From contig CAJBIG010000020.1 of assembly GCA_903953065.1 (NCBI GenBank), positions 1 through 5,655 of the forward strand: a stretch of 5,655 bases of DNA, written 5' to 3'. A program made the position numbers and the translations under genes. Shown here in pieces: positions 1 through 5,103 of this stretch (position 1 is the first letter of the stretch; every line of letters begins with the position of its first letter). Origin of the DNA: an uncultured Solirubrobacterales bacterium. Lineage in GTDB: Bacteria > Actinomycetota > Thermoleophilia > Solirubrobacterales > Solirubrobacteraceae. The notes beneath the pieces are model-generated. The model was not told the origin of the DNA and made no database searches. It saw nothing but the letters and a program-made list of their open reading frames with translations.

Positions 1-534
1 CTGCAGACCGCGCGCGCGGCACCAATCGGCGGTCTCTTCGCGCGTGAAGCGAGCTCGTAGCAGCGGGCGGATCAAAATCCCGCGCTGGTCAGGCATCCCT
101 ACGAGCGATCTGCGGCCGGGCGACGCGGCAAGGCGGTAAAGAACGGTCTCAACCTGATCGCTGGCGGTATGCCCAGCCGCGAGCTGTGCACCGGCGCCAC
201 TGGCGAGCTGGGCGCCGAGTCCGTAGCGAACGTCTCGCGCCCAAGCCTGAACGTTGCCCTCGCGAGGCGCGCTGGCGTTCTCAACTGTCAGCTGGACGCC
301 GAGCGCTTGGCAGAGATCGCGGCAGAGCTGTTCGTCATCGCTGGCCTCGTCACGAAGTCCGTAGTTGACGTGCAGCGCGCTCACATTGGATCGGCCACAG
401 ATTTCAACTGCGAGGTCGAGCAGGCAAACCGAATCGCGCCCACCCGAGAGGCAGACAACGACGCGCTGGCCAGCTTCGAGCAGAGCGCCGTCGCGGACCC
501 GCTCGAGCAGCTCTTCAGTTGACGCGTTCGGCAT
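1..534 (-). CDS. tilS: tRNA(Ile)-lysidine synthase, N-terminal part (cut by window edge)
   Basis: TilS is a cytoplasmic N-type ATP pyrophosphatase that attaches lysine to C34 of the CAU anticodon of tRNA(Ile), changing decoding from AUG to AUA; it is normally essential. The 178 residues visible contain the PP-loop SGGRDS (residues 30-35), a HVNYGLR segment (55-61) matching the family's HVxHGLR, GHTASDQVET (121-130) matching GHxxDDQAET, and RPLL (157-160). The first Asp of the usual DDQ is Ser here, while the remaining Asp (126) and Gln are kept. The ATG at 534-532 shares one base with the TGA of the cyclase gene upstream (TGATG), and a GGTGA Shine-Dalgarno-like site lies six bases before it. 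The frame is open through base 1, so the C-terminal tRNA-binding part is outside the window. In many actinobacteria tilS is followed by hpt and ftsH; that cannot be seen here. Identification is secure. Confidence 0.95.
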   Translation of the reverse strand, partial: MPNASTEELLERVRDGALLEAGQRVVVCLSGGRDSVCLLDLAVEICGRSNVSALHVNYGLRDEASDDEQLCRDLCQALGVQLTVENASAPREGNVQAWARDVRYGLGAQLASGAGAQLAAGHTASDQVETVLYRLAASPGRRSLVGMPDQRGILIRPLLRARFTREETADWCRARGLQ

Positions 535-1757
535 CACGAATCACCGGCAAGCCCGGCGAGGAAGAGCTCGGTCGCATGGCTGAAGCCCTTCAGCTGAACT
601 TCGCCGATCCGCTCAAACTCAAGATGCTTGCCAGCCATTTCAACAACCGGCCAGGTCACCAGCACCTCGCCTGCCGCGGCGCGAGCGGCCACGCGGGCTG
701 AAAGGTTGACCTCGCGGCCGAAGTAGTCGCCATCACGAAAGACGACGTTGCCGCAGTGAATCCCGATTCGTGGAAGCGGCCGCTCGGTGTTGAGCGTTTG
801 GAAGCCGACCGCCCAGTCGATCAGCGAGCCGGCGTCGGAGGAGACGATCATCACCTCGTCGCCAATCGTCTTCAGGATCCGCGCCTCATCGGGCAGCGAC
901 TGGTTGACGTTGGCGACGAAGCGCTCGACGATCCCCGCCGCCTCCTCGTCGCCGACCTCCTCCGTCAGCTGCGTGTAGCCGGCAAGGTCGGCGAACGCGA
1001 TCGCGACTCGGACCTGACCGATCTCACCACCGGGCTCGCTCTCCATGTGGCCAACGATGTCTTGCTCGACAAAGTGGTTAAGGAAGCGGCGGTGGAGGTG
1101 GTCGATAACCGGCGAGAAGAGCGGTAGGAGCTCCTCTGTAATTCCGTCCATCTGCTCGGCGATCTGCTCGCTTGAGACGCCTTCGCGTAGCAACGGCTCA
1201 TGGACGTGAAGGTGGACGAGCCGAACCTCAGCGTCAGCGATCTTCGAGACCGCCTGTCCGTATACGCGAACGGTCTGCAGCAGCGCGTCACGCGGGAATC
1301 CTGATTCGACGGCGGTCTCAAAATGCCTAAACATTTCGACGTCTTCTGTACCGAGGTCGTCAACTGCACCTGAGGGCAGTCCGATTGCCGCGATCAGCTC
1401 TTCGATCACTTCGGCCTTGAGTCCACTCTTCTTCGCCGCCTCCTTGAGCGTAAAACGCTCCCCAACCATCTCGCCGACGAGCTCATCGGTGTAGCCGACG
1501 AGCCGCCCTTCGTCGATCGCCTCCTGCAGCTGTTCGATCGAGTACCCGCGCTCACGCAGCTTGACGAGCGAACGCGCCTGAGCGATCGCACTCGGCCCCC
1601 AGCCCTCGCTCGTGTCGTGCTTCGGGAAGAGCCCAAGAGCAACCCAGCGGCGCAGAGTGGAGAGTGAAACACCGGCCCGGTCCGCGGCCTCGGCGGCCGG
1701 CAGTCTTTCGCCGGTCCGCTGCTGGCGATCGGCGGCTAGATCGTCGTTGTCGTCCAT
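534..1757 (-). CDS. MerR-type HTH / Ad_Cy_reg-like / class III adenylate cyclase fusion protein
   Basis: A 407-residue soluble protein with three parts. Residues about 17-85 form a MerR-type winged helix (AADRAGVSLSTLRRW, then a GYSIEQLQEAI segment). Residues about 98-240 resemble the Ad_Cy_reg domain that precedes the catalytic domain in Mycobacterium Rv1264, where it inhibits and senses pH (FTLKEAAKKSGL, an AIGLP motif, then a helix-rich stretch with RVYGQAVSKIADAE). Residues about 248-405 are a class III nucleotide cyclase homology domain. Its canonical residues are all visible: metal-binding D257 (FADLAGYT) and D300 (KTIGDE), adenine-selecting K296 and D344 (GDYFG), and transition-state N351 and R355 (VNLSARVA). 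ATP-to-cAMP activity is therefore expected. No membrane segment or signal peptide is seen. The ATG follows the upstream stop by 15 bases, with GGGTGG seven bases before the start; its TGA overlaps the tilS ATG. DNA binding and cAMP output by the same polypeptide is inference; the MerR-like part could instead be a protein-interaction module. Confidence 0.93.
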   Translation of the reverse strand: MDDNDDLAADRQQRTGERLPAAEAADRAGVSLSTLRRWVALGLFPKHDTSEGWGPSAIAQARSLVKLRERGYSIEQLQEAIDEGRLVGYTDELVGEMVGERFTLKEAAKKSGLKAEVIEELIAAIGLPSGAVDDLGTEDVEMFRHFETAVESGFPRDALLQTVRVYGQAVSKIADAEVRLVHLHVHEPLLREGVSSEQIAEQMDGITEELLPLFSPVIDHLHRRFLNHFVEQDIVGHMESEPGGEIGQVRVAIAFADLAGYTQLTEEVGDEEAAGIVERFVANVNQSLPDEARILKTIGDEVMIVSSDAGSLIDWAVGFQTLNTERPLPRIGIHCGNVVFRDGDYFGREVNLSARVAARAAAGEVLVTWPVVEMAGKHLEFERIGEVQLKGFSHATELFLAGLAGDS

Positions 1758-1772
1758 CGCGCGACCACCCGA

Positions 1773-2198
1773 TTAGACGACGAGTTGCGGGTAGTCGGCT
1801 TCGAGCATGGAGCGATAGAGCCCGTAGACCGGCTTTGTGATTGGAATCAGAGCGAGCGCCGACTTCACGTCGCCGCCAGCCTTGATCCGTCTGCGCGCGA
1901 TCGCCACCGGCACGTTCTCTTTGCCTTGGAAGTAGCGGTTGGCTACCTCCGAGCTCATCGTCAGCTTGACCTTCGGCTCCCAGTCAACGTCATCGCTCCA
2001 CTCCCAGTGAAGGTTGCCTTGCTCGCCTTGCCGCGCGGCGCGGGCGTTGACGACGAGGTCCATGTCATCGAACTCAAAGCGCTGCGGCACGTCGGCGTCG
2101 CGAAGCTTTGGCCCCATTTCAGGATCTTCGCTCATCAGCGCCATCACGCCGTCGATGACAGCGCGGAATTGCTCAGGTGAGTCGAACTGAACGCCCAT
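1773..2198 (-). CDS. SCP2 sterol-binding-fold-like protein
   Basis: A 141-residue soluble protein that resembles stand-alone SCP2 (sterol carrier protein 2) domain proteins. After an N-terminal helix (about 7-24) there are alternating strand-like segments (FEFDDMDLVVNARAA at 41-55, LHWEWS at 63-68, PKVKLTMSS at 75-83), then an ANRYFQGKENV segment (86-96) and a KAGGD turn (106-110) followed by a C-terminal helix. This order fits the SCP2 pattern, in which a GK...A region and a GD turn close a hydrophobic tunnel for lipids or acyl chains. Ligand and role are unknown. The ATG shares one base with the stop of the Lys-rich protein gene upstream (TGATG), and the stop lies 15 bases before the cyclase start, so it sits in the middle of the operon and is probably translated with its neighbours. 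The family call is by recalled pattern and needs a profile search. Confidence 0.72.
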   Translation of the reverse strand: MGVQFDSPEQFRAVIDGVMALMSEDPEMGPKLRDADVPQRFEFDDMDLVVNARAARQGEQGNLHWEWSDDVDWEPKVKLTMSSEVANRYFQGKENVPVAIARRRIKAGGDVKSALALIPITKPVYGLYRSMLEADYPQLVV

Positions 2199-2596
2199 CA
2201 GCTCGCTGGCTTGCGTGGCGCCGCCTTCTTGCTTGGAGCTGCCTTCTTGCGAGGAGCTGCCTTCTTGCGAGGGGCGGCGGCAGGCTTCTTGGCGGCTGTG
2301 CGTCGCGTTGCGGCAGGCGTCGAGCGCTCCAGCGCACCGATCCGCCGCTCGATCACGGCGAGCCGCTCTTCAAGCCGCTTCAGATCTTCAGTGGTTGGCG
2401 GCAGCGCATCCTCAACAACGTCGCGGACGCGCTGCGCAGCGGCTGCGAGCTCATCGGCGATGTCAGCGGCGCGATCCGGACGCAGCTGCGCTCCGGCTGT
2501 CTGAAACGCCTGATCAACAGCGGAGCGAACCTGATCCCCGCGCGAATTGCGCTTCTTGTTCTTGCTCTTTGAAGACTTCTTCTGATCTTTGGCCAT
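2198..2596 (-). CDS. Small Lys-rich coiled-coil protein (phasin-like or histone-H1-like)
   Basis: 132 residues in three zones. Residues 1-19 are very basic (KDQKKSSKSKNKKRNSR). Residues about 21-90 are helical and contain PTTEDLKRLEERLAVIERRI, a heptad-patterned coiled coil. Residues about 93-132 are a low-complexity tail of Ala-Pro-Arg/Ser-Lys-Lys repeats, encoded by tandem 18-bp units. The helix plus coiled coil preceded by P-[ST]-x-x-D-L-x-R-L recalls phasins of polyhydroxyalkanoate granules, and the AAPRKK tail recalls PhaF-type phasins and bacterial histone-H1-like proteins that bind DNA through such tails. No catalytic motif is seen. It is the first gene of the minus-strand operon; its ATG is only weakly supported by a GTGAAG stretch close upstream, and it overlaps the divergent phosphorylase reading frame by 8 bases. 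Nucleoid-associated protein, phasin or granule-to-DNA tether are all possible. Confidence 0.8.
   Translation of the reverse strand: MAKDQKKSSKSKNKKRNSRGDQVRSAVDQAFQTAGAQLRPDRAADIADELAAAAQRVRDVVEDALPPTTEDLKRLEERLAVIERRIGALERSTPAATRRTAAKKPAAAPRKKAAPRKKAAPSKKAAPRKPAS
2223..2276. repeat. Three tandem 18-bp units encoding the Lys-rich tail
   Basis: Three consecutive 18-base units at 2223-2240, 2241-2258 and 2259-2276 share the form GCCTTCTTGCxxGGxGCx on the plus strand. Read on the minus strand each gives six codons of an Ala-Pro-Arg/Ser-Lys-Lys-Ala period. A decayed partial copy lies just before (2205-2222). Because the period is a multiple of three, copy-number change would lengthen or shorten the basic tail without a frameshift. 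Confidence 0.85.
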
Positions 2597-3317
2597 AGCT
2601 TCACAATACTCTCGCTCGGTTATCTCTGCTCAGCCACGCCACGTTCATCCAACAGCCCCGCTCGCGCCGCGAGCGCTGATCACAGGCGACCCTGGCCGCG
2701 CCTTGGCGCTGGCGCAGCTGCTCACCAGCGAGCCGAAGATGTTCAACCACAACCGCGGGCTTTGGGGCTACAGCGGTTTGGCCGAAGATGGCGAACCGCT
2801 GACGATCATGAGCCACGGGATCGGCGGGCCGAGCGCCGCGATCGTGCTCGAGGAGCTTTGCGACCTTGGTCTGGAGCGAGCGATTCGGGTTGGATCCTGC
2901 GGCGCGCTTGCCGATTCTTTGGAACTTGGGCAACTGATCTGCGCAGATGCCCTCAGCGGCGCCGACGGGACCAGCCAAGCGCTGATCGGTGACGCGCCGC
3001 TGATTCCTGACCGGCAGATTACGGAGCTGCTGGCGGCGCAGGCCGACCACAGCGGCCTCGTGATCAGTGCCGATCTCTTCTACGAGCGGGGCACCGAGCG
3101 AATTGAGCGTTGGAAGGCGTCGGGAGCGCTGGCCGTTGAGATGGAGGCTGCCGCACTTCTCGCTGTTGCACAGCTGCGCTCGATCCGCCTAGGCGTGCTG
3201 CTGATGGTTAGCGACGCCTCCGCAGGTGCCGGCGCGAGGCTCGAGGGAGTCGCGCTCGAACGCGCCACGGAACGGCTGGGACGCGCCGGCCTCGCGGCGC
3301 TGCTGGCCAGCGGCTAG
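2589..3317 (+). CDS. DeoD-like purine nucleoside phosphorylase
   Basis: A cytosolic enzyme of the NP-I (PNP_UDP_1) family, which splits nucleosides with phosphate to give a base and (deoxy)ribose-1-phosphate for purine salvage. Counting from the TTG at 2589 (242 residues), it aligns well with E. coli DeoD: GDPGR (33-37) and NHNRGLWGYSG (53-63) carry the phosphate-binding arginines R37 and R56; SHGIGGPS (75-82); RVGSCGA (100-106) carries R100 and S103; SADLFYE (160-166); VEMEAA (183-188) is the ribose-binding motif; and SD (208-209) supplies the Asp that in DeoD protonates purine N7, which favours purine over uridine phosphorylase. Family homology begins near residue 18 (HVHPTA). The first 15-17 residues look non-conserved, and no ATG, GTG or CTG lies between the TTG and residue 18, so the start is uncertain. 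The frame has a TGA at 2583, which excludes an earlier start. Confidence 0.88.
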   Translation: MAIASQYSRSVISAQPRHVHPTAPLAPRALITGDPGRALALAQLLTSEPKMFNHNRGLWGYSGLAEDGEPLTIMSHGIGGPSAAIVLEELCDLGLERAIRVGSCGALADSLELGQLICADALSGADGTSQALIGDAPLIPDRQITELLAAQADHSGLVISADLFYERGTERIERWKASGALAVEMEAAALLAVAQLRSIRLGVLLMVSDASAGAGARLEGVALERATERLGRAGLAALLASG

Positions 3318-3330
3318 CTCGGCTACTAGC
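3313..3330 (+). terminator. Possible weak terminator hairpin between convergent genes
   Basis: GCTAG (3313-3317) and CTAGC (3326-3330) form a perfect 5-bp stem around an 8-base loop, followed on the plus strand by TCTTTTC. Each arm carries the stop codon of one convergent gene (TAG of the phosphorylase; TAG of the coiled-coil gene on the minus strand). The stem is short and only moderately GC-rich, so intrinsic termination would be weak; the T-run is on the plus side only. Confidence 0.35.
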
Positions 3331-3706
3331 TCTTTTCAGCGAGCAACGAGAGTTCGATTGCGGCGAGACGCTCGTCTATCGCGGCGAGCCGCTCGTCGAG
3401 CGAGATCTGCGCGTTCTTGCTGAAGCGCTCGTCGAGGCGATCGACCGAATCCTCAATCCCTTCGAGCCGCTGAGCGACCGAGCGCACGCGGCGCGTTAGT
3501 CGTTCGAGGTCGGCAGCGGAAGGCAGGTTGAGTGCTCCCATTGCCACTTCTTGAGCCTGAGTGGCTCGCTCACGAGCTTCGAAGGCGCGTCCGATTGCGC
3601 TGCTGACGAGAGGGTTCTCAAGCAGCTCCTGAGCGAGGCGCCCGATCGCATCCTCACTTCCGCGCGTGAATCGGTCTCGTAGTCCGTCGGCAGTTTCATC
3701 GGTCAT
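3326..3706 (-). CDS. Small coiled-coil protein, phasin-like
   Basis: 126 residues, acidic to neutral, almost entirely helical, with no catalytic motif and no signal peptide. An N-terminal helical region (about 5-58) is followed by LPSAADLERL (61-70) and a long heptad-patterned coiled coil to the C-terminus, including a perfect tandem heptad DERLAAI (104-110 and 111-117). The helix then P-S/T-x-x-D-L-x-R-L then coiled-coil plan matches the Lys-rich protein at 2596-2198 and recalls phasin-type polyhydroxyalkanoate granule proteins; this is a weak-homology inference. The ATG at 3706-3704 is chosen because GGGAGA (3717-3712) sits five bases before it and a TATAAG -10-like box lies at an appropriate distance. 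The frame stays open upstream to a possible ATG at 3808, but the added 34 residues read as low-complexity non-coding sequence and would overlap the divergent gene. The gene stands alone, convergent with the phosphorylase. Confidence 0.82.
   Translation of the reverse strand: MTDETADGLRDRFTRGSEDAIGRLAQELLENPLVSSAIGRAFEARERATQAQEVAMGALNLPSAADLERLTRRVRSVAQRLEGIEDSVDRLDERFSKNAQISLDERLAAIDERLAAIELSLLAEKS
3357..3398. repeat. Two 21-bp tandem units encoding a duplicated heptad
   Basis: Units 3357-3377 and 3378-3398 are identical at 18 of 21 positions and encode the two adjacent DERLAAI heptads at the end of the phasin-like protein. The differences are third-position or synonymous apart from the flanking codon, suggesting a recent in-frame duplication or selection on the heptad. 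Confidence 0.7.
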
Positions 3707-3711
3707 TTCTG

Positions 3712-3717
3712 TCTCCC
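3712..3717 (-). promoter_or_regulatory. Shine-Dalgarno site deciding the start at 3706
   Basis: GGGAGA on the minus strand, five bases before the ATG at 3706. It is the clearest ribosome-binding site in the window and supports the shorter form of the coiled-coil protein. Confidence 0.65.
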
Positions 3718-3727
3718 AACTTGCTCG

Positions 3728-3744
3728 CTTATACCTCCAAGGTA
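3728..3744 (-). promoter_or_regulatory. Putative -10 box with overlapping 13-bp palindrome
   Basis: In the divergent region (3707-3795), TATAAG lies at 3733-3728 on the minus strand, which would start transcription near 3721, just ahead of the GGGAGA ribosome-binding site. No good -35 hexamer is seen 16-18 bases upstream. Overlapping it is TACCT-CCA-AGGTA (3732-3744), an inverted repeat with 5-bp arms that could be an operator. Arms this short can arise by chance, so this is a tentative call. Confidence 0.35.
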
Positions 3745-3795
3745 CTGGGGTGCGGGCTGTTGCGGCGCGCCGCGTGGTGGTAGCTTCGCTGGCCC

Positions 3796-4638
3796 CTGTC
3801 CGAGCCACTTAACTTCCGTTTTGTTCAAGTCGAAGCGCCTTGGCCGCTTGGCCCGGCCGACGGCCGCTACATCGTCCGCGGCCACGCCGGCGAGCCGAGC
3901 CACGTACTTGTGATCGCGACGCTCGGCGCCGTGCGTCGCAAGCGCTTCGGTCGCCGCACGCGCACGGCCAGTCCAAACCCTGAACCGACGCCGGTCGCAG
4001 TCGGTCGCGCGACGCTGATCGACGCGCGACCGCTCGAAGGACCGCCCGCGGTCTGGCTGCGCGAAGCCGACTGTGAAGCGGAAGCGTTGGCCGGGCTCGC
4101 GGTCATCAATTCCGTCCTCCAGCGGCAACGAATTGTTGCCGCCGACCCTGCCGCACACGGAATCGCGCCAACCCAAGCGCTCGCGCTGCGGGTTGGTGTT
4201 GGGGTTGGCGAGGAGGTGGCCAGCGGCCGCTGGAGCTCGGCGACCGAAGTGATTCTCGGGGCTGGACGGCGGCGACGCGAAGCCGTCCTCAGCCCCCAGG
4301 AGAGGCTGGCGGCTGTGCTTAGCGGGCGCGACGTAATTCTTGCCTGCGAAGAGCTGACGCTGAGAGCCCGAGCCGACGTTGATGCTGGCCGCTGGCGCGA
4401 GGCTGCCTTGCAGCTTGACTGCGCGCTGAGAGCGGCGATCGCCGAGCTGGCAAGCTGGGCAGGACAAGGCGACCTTGACGAACGGATTGCGCTGCTGGCC
4501 GAGGCCTCCAAGCAGGCAGCCGATGCTGCGCAGACTGCACTGATTGGTGGTTTGAGCGCCGATCAGATCGAATCGCTTGGAAAGTCGCTTCAAACGCTTG
4601 AAGCGGCGCTCCGGGCGCGAGTGGCGATCGCCCGCTGA
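3796..4638 (+). CDS. Conserved-looking protein of unknown function, probable CTG start
   Basis: I do not recognise this protein beyond a vague resemblance to uncharacterised actinobacterial proteins. Starting at CTG 3796 it has 280 residues. Residues 6-45 look like beta strands (FRFVQVEAPWPLG, then HVLVIATLGA); residues about 46-70 are an Arg/Pro-rich linker (RRKRFGRRTR); about 70-150 is a mixed alpha/beta part with LALRVGVGVGEEV near 129-141; about 166-280 is Ala/Leu-rich and helical, probably a helical bundle. No membrane segment or known catalytic motif is seen. The frame is closed by TAG at 3781. The codons from about 3841 to 3909, upstream of the first GTG (3910), keep G or C in almost every third position and read as protein, so GTG 3910 is probably too late; the only NTG start between the stop and this stretch is CTG 3796, with just a weak GGTGG some distance upstream. 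Its TGA directly abuts the stop of the convergent SRPBCC gene. Confidence 0.75.
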   Translation: MSEPLNFRFVQVEAPWPLGPADGRYIVRGHAGEPSHVLVIATLGAVRRKRFGRRTRTASPNPEPTPVAVGRATLIDARPLEGPPAVWLREADCEAEALAGLAVINSVLQRQRIVAADPAAHGIAPTQALALRVGVGVGEEVASGRWSSATEVILGAGRRRREAVLSPQERLAAVLSGRDVILACEELTLRARADVDAGRWREAALQLDCALRAAIAELASWAGQGDLDERIALLAEASKQAADAAQTALIGGLSADQIESLGKSLQTLEAALRARVAIAR

Positions 4639-5103
4639 CTAGTTCCCGGATTCTTCGCCTTGAGCTTCAAGCTCGAGACGGAATGCGGTCAGCGTCCGCT
4701 GAAGCGACTCGCTCTGTGCGCGGCGAATAAAGAGCCAATCGGTGACAAATCGCAACGGGCTGGACCCCTTCAAGCGGTAGTCGAGCTCAAGCTGCACGCG
4801 CAGTTGGTTTGCTTCGACGGAGAAACCTACGCTCTGGCGACCGCTGATCGCGTCGTCCTCGACCTCGAGCTCCTGCCCCACTCCCGGCCGATAATCGGTC
4901 ACCGTTTCACGGACCTCGCCGCGCCCGGCAGGAGTGGACTGCCAAAGCACGCTCGACCCGACCAGCGGCGGCTCACCGGTAACGCTGAGAACCGAATGGA
5001 ACCCATCGATGAAGAGCGGCCAGCGCTCGAGGTCGTACCAGAACGCTTCGGCGGCGGCGAGCGAAACGCCGCTGATCACGGTTTTCGCCGAGGCGACGCC
5101 CAC
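4639..5103 (-). CDS. SRPBCC / polyketide-cyclase-like ligand-binding protein
   Basis: 154 residues, soluble. It follows the START/SRPBCC (Polyketide_cyc2-like) plan: a first strand (AKTVISGVSL, 6-15), a helical segment with FWYDLERWPLF (21-31) corresponding to the family's 'W..l.D..rwp.f' signature, a run of antiparallel strands (VLSVTGEPP; GEVRETVTDY; QELEVEDD; RVQLELDYRL), and a long C-terminal helix (about 129-149, SESLQRTLTAFRLELEAQ). Such proteins bind hydrophobic ligands in a cavity behind the C-terminal helix; the ligand cannot be told. The GTG start at 5103-5101 shares one base with the PadR TAG stop (TAGTG), with no strong ribosome-binding site, so translation probably depends on coupling to the PadR gene. 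Its own stop abuts the stop of the convergent gene at 4638. Confidence 0.8.
   Translation of the reverse strand: MGVASAKTVISGVSLAAAEAFWYDLERWPLFIDGFHSVLSVTGEPPLVGSSVLWQSTPAGRGEVRETVTDYRPGVGQELEVEDDAISGRQSVGFSVEANQLRVQLELDYRLKGSSPLRFVTDWLFIRRAQSESLQRTLTAFRLELEAQGEESGN

Noticed and set aside
756..1127. Plus-strand open frame of 123 codons opposite the cyclase domain
   Set aside because: It lies wholly antisense to a catalytic domain with intact motifs.
1785..2180. Plus-strand open frame of 131 codons opposite the SCP2-like gene
   Set aside because: Antisense shadow; its protein has no coherent fold pattern and the minus frame is tightly coupled in the operon.
2205..2276. Tandem 18-bp repeats as a CRISPR or regulatory repeat array
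   Set aside because: There are no spacers; units are contiguous and in frame, and encode the Lys-rich tail of a protein.
3707..3808. N-terminal extension of the coiled-coil protein to ATG 3808
   Set aside because: The 34 added residues are low-complexity, overlap the divergent gene, and lack a ribosome-binding site, while ATG 3706 has GGGAGA at good spacing.
3703..4593. Long open frame of 296 codons on the minus strand
   Set aside because: It lies antisense to the 3796-4638 gene, has an odd Gln/Arg/Pro-rich composition without domain-like patterns, and would overlap the start of the coiled-coil gene. The plus-strand frame has better GC third-position bias and secondary-structure patterning.
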